A program made the position numbers and the translations under genes. From Marinobacter sp. EhC06 (lineage in GTDB: Bacteria; Pseudomonadota; Gammaproteobacteria; Pseudomonadales; Oleiphilaceae), in assembly GCF_001650915.1 (NCBI RefSeq), contig NZ_LXYO01000010.1:1-64000 (forward strand): DNA of 64,000 nt, written 5' to 3'. Shown piece after piece: positions 8,817 through 16,567 of the stretch. Below the pieces are notes generated by a model. The model made no database searches. It had not been told where the DNA came from and saw only the letters and a program-made list of their open reading frames with translations. The number at the start of each line of letters is the position of its first letter. Positions within the stretch are counted from its first letter, which is position 1.

Positions 8817-10852
8817 TAACGGGACTCCAGCTCGTCAAGAATGCTGTTCATATTCTCAACAACCCGGAGCATAGAATCAGCGTAAGCGCGTGAGCTCTGG
8901 TTCCACTTTTCCATCCGATCTTCAATCTGTTGATTAACTTGTGAAGAATAATTGGACAGCCAGGATTCAGCCTGCTTCTCGATTTCAGAAACCTGGTTCG
9001 CGAGATTCTCCGACAATCCGCCGAATTCGGTCTTGATCGATCTCAGCCATTCCTGCTGATGATCCTTCAGTTCTGTGAATCCTTCATTAGTGAGTTTCGC
9101 GGCCTCACCATACTGCTCAATGCTCTCTCGTATGGATTGCTGCAACCCCTCCAACAAACGCGACTGTTCGCCTAGACGTTCAGACAGCATCGAATTCTGC
9201 TCACCAGCCGACTCAACAACTGAAAGGACCTCTGTCATTCGTGTCCCAAGAGTATCGGTTGCCTGTTTAACCTGTGAGCTGAGAAGGCCCAGTTGGTGAG
9301 AGCTACTGTCCATGTGCTTGCTACTCTCTGAAACGGCCGTTGCGACCTCGCCGAGCTGGTTGAGAACGTCTTTATGCTGCTCCGCCAACTGGATGCTTTG
9401 CTGCTGGGTCGTTTTCACAGATTCAGCAATCTCTCGCAGGAGATGCTGTTGCTGTGCCGCAACCTCTTCGGATTGCTGCGCAAAACGTTCCTGCCGGGCG
9501 GTCTCTCTGGAATCAGCCGCAGACATTTGTGAGTTGAGGCGACCGACCATGTCTTCCGTCAATTCAGAAAACGCCCTTTCCATCTCTTTCTGTCGATCAA
9601 TAGCCCCGGCGGAAGCTTGTTCATTTCGCCGGTCAGCAGACTCCAGCTGCGCCTCGACTTTCTCAGCAAAGCTGGTCATCAGCTGCGTAAAGCGTTCCTC
9701 AAGGGCTTTTTGACTATCTGAGGAGGAATCAGCAACTTTGCTTATCTGCTCATCAAATCGTGCCGCCTGCTGCCTGGAGTTTTCAATCTGACGTTCCTGC
9801 TGCTCGTTCAACTTGGTGAATAGCTCGCCTAACTGCGAACTCATGTCTTTCACCGCTGTATTAACATCGGAAGAGGCCCGTTCAAGCTGCGCACCCTGAT
9901 CCTTCGCAGCACCACTCACACCCTCGACAAAGTCACCCACGAGTCTCTCTAGCGCCTGAGTCGATTGCTGGCTTGCGTTAGTCACGAGAGAATCTATGGC
10001 TGGGGCCATGATTTTATCCAAGGCAGTGGTAAAGGCTTCTTCCATTGAATCGGAGACACCCTTGATACTTTCCTGAAGTCGATCGCCGATGCGCTCATGA
10101 AGTTCTTGCAGGGCCTCTTTACTCTCGCGGCTACTGTCTGCAATGTGAACCAAAGACTGCTCGGCAGGAATTCGCGGGTACAGAAAGTCAATTTCCTGCT
10201 GCACGTATTTAATTTTTGACAGCGCTGATCGTTCCATGAACTTCTCGAGCACGTTGAGTAGTAGACTCAACCCGACACCCCATACTGACGTCATGAAGGC
10301 GACCGTCGCACCCTGAATGAGCTGATCAATACCGTTACGTAATACTGAAATTTCCGAATCAGACTTTAAATCGAGGCTGTCCAGGCCAACCGTCAAGCCC
10401 ACGAAAGTACCAAGAACACCAATTGCAACGAGGAAGCTGGGAGCTGCCGCCAACAAACGGCTACCGGTCAGCCCGGGAGCAAGGGTGCGGGCATTGAAGA
10501 AATGGTCTGCATCAAGGGTATTGAAAAGAGCGCGCTGGTCTCCGGAAACGACCAGACTTTCATCAAACTCGCGCCATACTTTGCCCACCTCGTCCTGCTT
10601 CAGTCCGAGAGCCCTCTGCAGTACCTCCCGGCGGTTTGCGGCGAGAGACTGCTTGTCCTGATCGCTAATGAGTGACCGGAGTGCCTTGAACCGATCATTA
10701 AAACGAATGAAGTGACGCGTTACTGCGACAACAGAAATCAGGAAAATGGCAATCATTAAGAGCCAGAAAAGCGTCGCTAACCCCTGGGGCGAACCTTCAG
10801 AAAGCTTTGAGAAACTAGGAAGGAGATGTTCGAGTAAACTGACAAATTCCAT
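8816..10852 (-). CDS. zorA: Zorya protein ZorA, MotA/ExbB-like stator subunit with long tail
   Basis: MotA-like proton-channel subunit that pairs with ZorB; in the family it senses phage attack at the envelope and signals through a long cytoplasmic tail. Hydrophobic segments are visible at about 24-48 (FWLLMIAIFLISVVAV), 133-155 (SFLVAIGVLGTFVGLTVGL, the MotA/TolQ/ExbB signature) and 180-205 (VAFMTSVWGVGLSLLL). Residues 210-678 form an almost unbroken heptad-rich, Gln/Glu/Ser-rich coiled coil, typical of ZorA. The ATG at 10852 is preferred over an in-frame GTG at 10870 because AAGGA lies 6 nt upstream of it. The preceding phosphoesterase gene stops 29 nt before this start. Confidence 0.92.
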   Translation of the reverse strand: MEFVSLLEHLLPSFSKLSEGSPQGLATLFWLLMIAIFLISVVAVTRHFIRFNDRFKALRSLISDQDKQSLAANRREVLQRALGLKQDEVGKVWREFDESLVVSGDQRALFNTLDADHFFNARTLAPGLTGSRLLAAAPSFLVAIGVLGTFVGLTVGLDSLDLKSDSEISVLRNGIDQLIQGATVAFMTSVWGVGLSLLLNVLEKFMERSALSKIKYVQQEIDFLYPRIPAEQSLVHIADSSRESKEALQELHERIGDRLQESIKGVSDSMEEAFTTALDKIMAPAIDSLVTNASQQSTQALERLVGDFVEGVSGAAKDQGAQLERASSDVNTAVKDMSSQLGELFTKLNEQQERQIENSRQQAARFDEQISKVADSSSDSQKALEERFTQLMTSFAEKVEAQLESADRRNEQASAGAIDRQKEMERAFSELTEDMVGRLNSQMSAADSRETARQERFAQQSEEVAAQQQHLLREIAESVKTTQQQSIQLAEQHKDVLNQLGEVATAVSESSKHMDSSSHQLGLLSSQVKQATDTLGTRMTEVLSVVESAGEQNSMLSERLGEQSRLLEGLQQSIRESIEQYGEAAKLTNEGFTELKDHQQEWLRSIKTEFGGLSENLANQVSEIEKQAESWLSNYSSQVNQQIEDRMEKWNQSSRAYADSMLRVVENMNSILDELESR

Positions 10853-10881
10853 TTTGGTTCCTTGTTGCACTCTAAAAAATT

Positions 10882-11817
10882 TTAGCGAGCTAGCCGTTCA
10901 ACGTAGCAGAAATTTTCCTGCTCAAGTTCCGGCTCACCCCTCCAACGATAGGCACACAGCTTTCCGTTGGAACCACCTGCAATACTAAAATCCAGGCAAG
11001 CGACCTGATCAGTGAGTGGCGCAGGCTCCCCACTCATCCAGTAATGGCCGACGAAAACCGGCTTTTCGCCGTCGTATCCCGGCAAAATATGAGACGCCAC
11101 CGGTAAGTGCGGAATCTGATCGATTGCGTCCCCCGGCACCATGGCCAGATCACGGTAGGTAAACTCACCCTGCCGCCACCATTCAGCACGGATGTTGGTG
11201 CGCTTGTTTTTGTCCTTATCGAAAAAGTAATGATCGCCAGGCAGCGGAATCTCCAGGCCTTTAAGCAACGTTTCGATCGCCTCATAAGCTTCAGAGCCTT
11301 TTCGGCTCGCATCTGCCCAAGATTCTTGTAACAGGCGGTTGCTTGAATCGGTGTATTTGGCCATCGCTGAAACGTGTTCACCGTGCCAGCAGGCATGCAC
11401 TACGCGGAATTCGGGAAGGTCCAGATACACGGGCAGGGTTTTGAACCACTTGATCATGCTTTGATGTAGTTCGCTGCCCTCACCGACTTGCTCCAGAAAC
11501 GCTCTATGCTGCTTCAGATTTTTCTCAATATGAGGACGGAGATAATTGCCAGGATTCTGTGGGTCTTCAGTTGCCCAAGCTACGGCATTGAATTCGTGAT
11601 TGCCCATCACGGCCAGAGCCTTACCCTTCTCAACCATAGAGCGGGCTATGTTGACGGTTTCCACCTGTTCAGGGCCCCGGTCGACAAAGTCCCCCAAGAA
11701 GATCACTTTGCGATCGGGATGCTGCCAAACGCCGCCCTTGTCCACATAGTCCATTTTGGAAAGCAGGGCTTCAAGTTCAGAAGCGTGGCCGTGGATATCA
11801 CCAATCAGGTCGTACAT
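10882..11817 (-). CDS. Calcineurin-like metallophosphoesterase (PrpE/Ser-Thr phosphatase type)
   Basis: Binuclear-metal phosphoesterase of the PPP/bis(5'-nucleosyl)-tetraphosphatase type. Metal and catalytic motifs are intact: GDIHGH near the N-terminus, GDFVDRGP, GNHE, then HACWHGEH and FVGHYWMSG as late histidine motifs. The substrate cannot be read from sequence; dinucleoside polyphosphates and phosphoproteins are the usual family substrates. The start at 11817 is chosen because AAGGA sits 10 nt upstream and the protein then begins MYDLIGDIHGH; an in-frame ATG at 11838 overlaps the preceding stop (TAATG) and would add seven residues. It is third in the operon leading into zorA, so a signalling or nucleotide-clearing role in the Zorya response is possible, but that is inference. 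Confidence 0.88.
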   Translation of the reverse strand: MYDLIGDIHGHASELEALLSKMDYVDKGGVWQHPDRKVIFLGDFVDRGPEQVETVNIARSMVEKGKALAVMGNHEFNAVAWATEDPQNPGNYLRPHIEKNLKQHRAFLEQVGEGSELHQSMIKWFKTLPVYLDLPEFRVVHACWHGEHVSAMAKYTDSSNRLLQESWADASRKGSEAYEAIETLLKGLEIPLPGDHYFFDKDKNKRTNIRAEWWRQGEFTYRDLAMVPGDAIDQIPHLPVASHILPGYDGEKPVFVGHYWMSGEPAPLTDQVACLDFSIAGGSNGKLCAYRWRGEPELEQENFCYVERLAR

Positions 11818-11837
11818 CGTTACTGCTTCCTTAGGCA

Positions 11838-12485
11838 TTACTGCTGGGCTTCTCGGGTCGACAGAGAAATAACATTCAACTCTCTAGTTCCAATTGCCTG
11901 GTTGGGCACAGGTCCTTGGTGCTTGCCAATCACCTCGCCATTCAAGGCCAATAGATAGGCTGCGTTCTTTTTGTAATAAAACCAATACTGCTTGATATGT
12001 CCCCAGATTCCAAGCTCGCCACCGGTTTCATAGACATGTTCGCGGACACGGCACTGGGCGCGGCCCAATTGCCGGTCGATAGAAAGGCGCCAGAAGCCCT
12101 TCGTAAAGTCCAGATTGCGCTGATGTTCGCAGACAGCTAGCGCGAACAGAGGCTCACTTCTGCGCTTGAAGCCGGTGTCCACCCAGAGGTAAGGCTTGAA
12201 GGCCTCACGCTCCTCATCCAGATATTTCTTGAGCCGGCTGATACGTTGGTCAGCCAAAGCCATATCCATTCCAGTGACAACACAAAGCGCTCTAAGGAAG
12301 CCTTCGCTACTGTATTTGAAGTCGAAACCGCTATCGTTCAGGCCGAATTCTGGATTTTCGAGCACAGACTGCAGGCGTTCCAAATTCGCAGAGGTCGGCC
12401 TCTGATAGCCCATAGCCCTGAGGATCTCTTCATGAGGCATGGCCGCTACTCGCAAAACCAGATCTGTTTTGAAGTTGTCGATCAT
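11838..12485 (-). CDS. Unknown protein, second gene of the Zorya-linked operon
   Basis: A 215-residue soluble protein I do not recognise. It has no signal peptide or membrane segment. The N-terminal third (PTSANLERLQSVLENPEFGL) is helical and the C-terminal half is rich in aromatic residues (KQYWFYYKKNAAYLLALNG). It overlaps the upstream gene by ATGA and the phosphoesterase start region by TAATG, so it is almost certainly co-translated with them. No enzyme motif can be named. Its link to Zorya is by operon position only. Confidence 0.72.
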   Translation of the reverse strand: MIDNFKTDLVLRVAAMPHEEILRAMGYQRPTSANLERLQSVLENPEFGLNDSGFDFKYSSEGFLRALCVVTGMDMALADQRISRLKKYLDEEREAFKPYLWVDTGFKRRSEPLFALAVCEHQRNLDFTKGFWRLSIDRQLGRAQCRVREHVYETGGELGIWGHIKQYWFYYKKNAAYLLALNGEVIGKHQGPVPNQAIGTRELNVISLSTREAQQ

Positions 12486-12736
12486 TTATCCCCCTCCCTA
12501 ATGAGCTCCAGCACTGGTTTTAGGCGGTCTACGTCAAACCGGCCATCATCGAAAAACCACTCCGAGATCTCTGCGATCATGGCTTGCTCCAGGTTATCGC
12601 CTTTTAGAAGTCTTGCACTGATGGCTTCAGCGATTCCGTCGTACTCATCGATACAGTCGTTTTCTTTGCAGCAGGTGTTCATCGGGTCCGCTTCAAACAG
12701 GGCCTGGGAAATTTGATCTTTGGTGTATCCGGACAT
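12482..12736 (-). CDS. Unknown 84-residue protein, first gene of the Zorya-linked operon
   Basis: A small acidic protein opening the seven-gene operon. It contains CCKENDC, a cysteine cluster that could bind metal, followed by a predicted helical second half (AEAISARLLKGDNLEQAMIAE). The start at 12736 is preferred because GGAGG lies 9 nt upstream; the in-frame ATG at 12745 directly abuts that Shine-Dalgarno and would be too close. The stop overlaps the next start as ATGA. No family was recognised. Position suggests an accessory or regulatory partner of the downstream genes. Confidence 0.65.
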   Translation of the reverse strand: MSGYTKDQISQALFEADPMNTCCKENDCIDEYDGIAEAISARLLKGDNLEQAMIAEISEWFFDDGRFDVDRLKPVLELIREGDK

Positions 12737-12847
12737 TATGTTCATCCTCCCGCTCTTTCTAGATCATCATCGCCGGTGGGTACGACAGATTACGTCGCTT
12801 GATTCTTGTATTCTTTTCAGTAAGCCCAAGAAGAAGGAGAAAAGTTC

Positions 12848-13195
12848 ATGAACAAAGCAAAGAAGGAAGAATCCAGGAAACTGCGCGAAGCCTACGAAAA
12901 CCTATCGTAGGAAGAGCTAAAGGAGTTTGAGCAGCAACGTAGAGTTGAGGCGTTGGCAAAGGAGATTCACTTTGAACTCTTTCCAGAGGAATACGACCAC
13001 ATGATGGATTCAATTGCGGACGCGAAAGATCGTCGACGAGGTATTAACCCTATGAGTGAGGAATATACGCAACGCGCGGATGCTCGTCGGAAGGAGCTTG
13101 GCGTGCCAACCTTAGCTCCCAATGGACTTCCGGCATGTCAGACTAGCTGTGAGGTGGCTTATAGTGAAGCGGAAAAGCGTTGCTCCATCCAATGA
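12848..13195 (+). pseudogene. Small unknown gene interrupted by an in-frame amber codon
   Basis: The ATG at 12848 has a strong Shine-Dalgarno (AAGGAGA, about 6 nt spacing), yet the frame stops at TAG 12908-12910 after only 20 residues. The same frame stays open to 13195 and the two parts read as one charged helical protein: MNKAKKEESRKLREAYENLS, stop, then EELKEFEQQRRVEALAKEIH and onward. The C-terminus is cysteine-bearing (CQTSCEVAYSEAEKRC). A TTG at 12953 could start the downstream part but has no comparable ribosome site. A single-base nonsense change is the simplest reading; readthrough or reinitiation cannot be excluded. It is divergent from the Zorya operon. Confidence 0.6.
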
Positions 13196-13252
13196 ATAAA
13201 AGAATTATTATTGTAACGGGAACGTTGCCCTGCCATCTCCCAACGGGCGAAA

Positions 13253-13906
13253 TTAACTGAGCAGACCGCGCACCACCTCTCGAAAACCTGCCATATACTC
13301 ATCGCTCAGGCCTCTGGTTCCTGTAGCATGAGGCACAGAAATAACAGTTGCGCTTGGGAAGTCCTGTTTCAAAAGCTTAAATTTTGTCTTCCCAACTGGA
13401 ACGTCTGACCGAAACACCTCAGCATTTCCGGGCCTTGGCCCGAGAATAGACTCAACACGCTCACGAATTCGTATATCATTCAAAGCTTCGATCAGGTCAC
13501 TGCCTGTGAAGATAATCAGGCGGGGCTTTCGATCTTCGATGAGGGATAGGATGCCATCGGACTCCGCAACCAGCTTGTCGACAGTAATCTTATCTTCAGC
13601 AATTGTATTGGTTTGAGTGGCGAGCCAGTTGGTCTGGAAGAACGAGTGCTCATATTCTCCAATTCTTGAAGCGTCAGTCTCCATTGGTCGCCCCCAATTA
13701 TTCAGCCATGTTAGCAGGCGGTTGCGAAATAGAGTGTTATTCACTTTTGCGTCCGAGAAAAAGGACGGCGCAGATTGCTCGGCCGTTACCCCCTCTTCTT
13801 CATCGTCATGATCCTTTGATGAAAACCCGAAGTTGTAACCGCATATCATAATTCCACCTATGAGGTTTTCCGGGTAGTCCGCCGTAACAACTGGATGTTG
13901 ATCCAT
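13253..13906 (-). CDS. Unknown protein, possibly uracil-DNA-glycosylase-like fold
   Basis: A 217-residue soluble protein. Three spaced segments recall the uracil-DNA-glycosylase superfamily: MICGYNFGFS (in place of the N-terminal GxNP loop), PRLIIFTGSDLIEALN (central strand-helix) and VISVPHATGTRG (in place of the C-terminal HPS-type loop). The match is by eye and weak, so the function is left open. The ATG at 13906 is used because GGAG lies 9 nt upstream and the preceding gene stops 4 nt before it; a TTG at 13921 is possible. It forms a two-gene cassette with its upstream neighbour. Confidence 0.68.
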   Translation of the reverse strand: MDQHPVVTADYPENLIGGIMICGYNFGFSSKDHDDEEEGVTAEQSAPSFFSDAKVNNTLFRNRLLTWLNNWGRPMETDASRIGEYEHSFFQTNWLATQTNTIAEDKITVDKLVAESDGILSLIEDRKPRLIIFTGSDLIEALNDIRIRERVESILGPRPGNAEVFRSDVPVGKTKFKLLKQDFPSATVISVPHATGTRGLSDEYMAGFREVVRGLLS

Positions 13907-13910
13907 AACA

Positions 13911-14438
13911 TTAATCTCCAAGTTCGCTCATCAACAGTGGGAGGCTTATACCCCAAGGTGATTTTCTAACAAAGCTAATAATCCTATTCGCGATTCGTTC
14001 CATTTCACATGATCCACACGCGATGGCAGCAAACTTTTTTGCCTTGTACGCAACCGGCATTTCGATTCGCTTAAAGGTATCCGTAGTATCCGCTGAAACC
14101 ATACAGAGTATGATCGAAAACCTCGCCATCTGTCCGACGCCACCCCAAACCGCAAGCGGGATCAACCTGGTTTCATTATCGTGACACAGAACCACCAGCA
14201 ATCCGTTATCTGCCGCCAAGCTATCGATATCAGGAAGAACACTCTGACATACGAAGTCGGCAAATCGGTCGTAGTCATAAGGTGGCGCCATTTCTCTAAC
14301 TAACGAGCTGAAACTGTAAACCAAAAAAGGTGCCTGGGCTCGCTTCCCTCGGGTGCCAACCGGAGGGACTGAAGGAAGAGCAACCGTTAATCCTTCCGGC
14401 CCCACGAATACCAACGAATGCTCCACAATCCCTCGCAT
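13911..14438 (-). CDS. Unknown protein, first gene of a two-gene cassette
   Basis: About 175 residues with no recognised family. Beta-rich segments (GLLVVLCHDNETRLIPLAV, FSIILCMVSADT) and CGSCEME near the C-terminus are visible. The ATG at 14438 has AGGA about 8 nt upstream; the frame is open to a TTG at 14492, which would add a basic segment but lacks a ribosome site. It stops 4 nt before the next gene, so the pair is probably co-translated. The cassette lies inside the island between the Zorya operon and the integrase. Confidence 0.6.
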   Translation of the reverse strand: MRGIVEHSLVFVGPEGLTVALPSVPPVGTRGKRAQAPFLVYSFSSLVREMAPPYDYDRFADFVCQSVLPDIDSLAADNGLLVVLCHDNETRLIPLAVWGGVGQMARFSIILCMVSADTTDTFKRIEMPVAYKAKKFAAIACGSCEMERIANRIISFVRKSPWGISLPLLMSELGD

Positions 14439-14590
14439 GCTCCGCTTCCTAAGGCGTTTCCAAGGAGGCACTTTAATCTCAGAAGACGACAAGGATTGTC
14501 GCTATTAATTCGTAGATTGAAATAGATGGCTCTGAGTAATCCATGGATCGTTACAACTCCGATCGTATATTCACTAGGTGAGGATCAGTT

Positions 14591-15760
14591 GTGCAACTGG
14601 ACACGCAAACAACACGCAAACCGGGCCCCCGTCGGCTCTTCTTCGATTTGAGCTCAATCCTTGGTTACGAGATCCACTTGGTGGTTTATGGTTGGCAAGC
14701 GAAGCAGCCTCTAAACTGGCTCAGCCACAATCGCACAGCAGTCATCGCCCAGGGGAGCTTTCTTCAAGCGCCGGGACTTCCTGTTTTCACTCTAAAAGAT
14801 AAAGAAGGAAGCGGGCTCGCGGAGCAGATTCCGTTGGAGGTCGCGAGGGTGGCCAGATTCATGCCCGCTATCGATTTTGAGTTGTGTCAGGCGTGTGCGG
14901 TATCTGACGCGGCCCTTCAATTGGCAAGAGATGCACCACTGCTGTTTATTCTCTTGGTTGAGTTTGCCCGCAAAAACTCCTCTTCCACTTATCAATTTGA
15001 GGACCTGCTCGGCCTCAAACGCACGGATATTCTTGAACGCATGGGACTCCCTGGGAGCCCTTCGCTGGCCCGCCTTATTAGGCGAATAGCACTATCCCCC
15101 CTTCTTCCTTGGGAACTTGAGGATGTCACTGAGGCTCTTGGCAAGCCTGAGTTTTTGGCCCTACTTAGACATCACCCTAGGCTCCACCTTAACCATCTTC
15201 GTTTTCTGCTTCGCCTTCAGCATCGAATTGATCCATGCATGCTAAACCTGATTGATGGGCACTCTTCCGCGCAGGACATTAACTGGGTGTGCCGGATGAT
15301 TCGAGACACAAGGAATTTGGCAAGAGGTAATGAAGACGTTCTTACGGGAGTCACATCCAAACAATCGTTACAGGACCTGCACGACAAACTTGTCGAGCGA
15401 TTCAACCGCGACCACGGAAAAGATCCTGCAGCCTATCGCGCCCTACTTTCCGAGCGTCTGAAAGCAGAGCACGGTGATTATCCGCCAACTCCTTTGCCGG
15501 CCATTGATGGCATAGAGCCGCTAAGCTCCTGGTTGGACCTATTGGAAGAAGGGGCCTTGATGCACCACTGTGTCGGTAGTTATGACAATCATGTCGCTGA
15601 CGGGCATGTGTTCATCTATCGCATGGTTCAACCGGAACGACTGACGATTTCCCTTGAAAAAAAGAGCGACGAGTGGATCGTTGGTGAGGTAAGAGGCTAC
15701 TGCAACGCAAGCCCTTCAGCAGGAGCTCTGGAAATAGTGCGACGCTGGGTGGAGTTTTAG
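14591..15760 (+). CDS. PcfJ-like domain protein
   Basis: A 389-residue protein whose C-terminal quarter matches the PcfJ-like family of mobile elements: ALMHHCVGSYDNHV, then FIYRMVQPERLTISLE and GEVRGYCNASPS, closing with RRWVEF. Conserved histidines and the cysteine of the HHCVGSY block suggest an enzymatic or metal-binding centre, but no reaction is established. The N-terminal 290 residues are helical and unrecognised. The GTG at 14591 follows GAGG at suitable distance. It is transcribed away from the two-gene unknown cassette. PcfJ-like genes are common in integrative elements. Confidence 0.75.
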   Translation: MQLDTQTTRKPGPRRLFFDLSSILGYEIHLVVYGWQAKQPLNWLSHNRTAVIAQGSFLQAPGLPVFTLKDKEGSGLAEQIPLEVARVARFMPAIDFELCQACAVSDAALQLARDAPLLFILLVEFARKNSSSTYQFEDLLGLKRTDILERMGLPGSPSLARLIRRIALSPLLPWELEDVTEALGKPEFLALLRHHPRLHLNHLRFLLRLQHRIDPCMLNLIDGHSSAQDINWVCRMIRDTRNLARGNEDVLTGVTSKQSLQDLHDKLVERFNRDHGKDPAAYRALLSERLKAEHGDYPPTPLPAIDGIEPLSSWLDLLEEGALMHHCVGSYDNHVADGHVFIYRMVQPERLTISLEKKSDEWIVGEVRGYCNASPSAGALEIVRRWVEF

Positions 15761-15771
15761 AGCCTTGATCA

Positions 15772-15810
15772 GCTCATCACTCCACTGCGTTTGAGAGGAA
15801 GGTGATGAGC
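15772..15810. repeat. Inverted repeat between convergent genes
   Basis: Nine-base arms GCTCATCAC (15772-15780) and GTGATGAGC (15802-15810) around a 21-nt loop, between the PcfJ-like gene and the barrel gene. No T-run follows on either strand, so it is a weak terminator candidate or a protein site. Confidence 0.45.
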
Positions 15811-15835
15811 AGATCCTTTGATGGCAAAAGCTGTA

Positions 15836-16435
15836 TCAGAACCTGAATTCTGGCCCCACTGAAAACACGTTGATATCGGTTTCGCCCAGCTCATCCTCAT
15901 CACCAACGTTCAACAGCAGATCCCAGTCTGCACGCAGCCGGATTCCCTCGGCAACTTCATAGCTCATGCCAAGGCCGGTTCTGAATGCCACGCCAGTATC
16001 GTCGTCGCTTACAGAAATAGTCTGAAATCCATTGCTCGCTGCAGCCTCGTAATTCAAGCGCCACAGCATGAGGCCTGCTTTGGTGAATACCTTGAATGGA
16101 CCTGTTTCAGGCATGCCCAGTTGAAGCGTTGTATCAACGAAATGACCATTTACCGCAGCTACCACTCCGACACCGTTGATTACACCGGAAGCCTCAACAT
16201 CATCAATATAGCGGTACCCAAACTCGAGATTGGCAAAGCTATTCAGTTCGGTACCACCGTAAAAGCGAACGGCCAGCGCGCTGTCGTCACACGATGATGA
16301 TCCTTCGCAGAAGTCATCTACAGTGGCTTGGCCAGCGGAAATACCAAAATAACTGGGCCGCGACTCGGCCGCATAAGCTGATGCGTGAGCCACTACGGCA
16401 ACGGAAACCATCAGCGCAATTCTAGTCAATTTCAT
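15836..16435 (-). CDS. Small outer-membrane beta-barrel protein (OmpA-like barrel)
   Basis: A secreted protein of 199 residues. It begins with a Sec signal peptide ending ASAYA and continues as amphipathic beta strands alternating with polar loops, ending in a terminal phenylalanine (VFSVGPEFRF), the signature of outer-membrane barrels. FYGGTELNSFANLEFGYRYI is a typical strand-turn-strand. Length fits an eight-stranded barrel without a periplasmic domain. The ATG at 16435 has AAGGA 7 nt upstream and is preferred over GTG 16441. Two cysteines in an external loop (CEGSSSC) could form a disulphide. Ligand unknown. It lies inside the island but could be chromosomal. Confidence 0.8.
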   Translation of the reverse strand: MKLTRIALMVSVAVVAHASAYAAESRPSYFGISAGQATVDDFCEGSSSCDDSALAVRFYGGTELNSFANLEFGYRYIDDVEASGVINGVGVVAAVNGHFVDTTLQLGMPETGPFKVFTKAGLMLWRLNYEAAASNGFQTISVSDDDTGVAFRTGLGMSYEVAEGIRLRADWDLLLNVGDEDELGETDINVFSVGPEFRF

Positions 16436-16567
16436 TTCCACATCCTTTTTCGATAGAACAATGCAAAGCGAGCGAATAGCCCGCTCTTTTTCGGTTACTA
16501 ATACTGACCAAAGAGAGCGACAGCTACGGTCGCAGACTCAAAAAAAGATTCAAAGTTAAGAGCAAAC

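Noticed and set aside
8025-10852. Flagellar stator motAB
   Set aside because: The long coiled-coil tail and adjacent zorC and zorD identify Zorya, not a flagellar motor.
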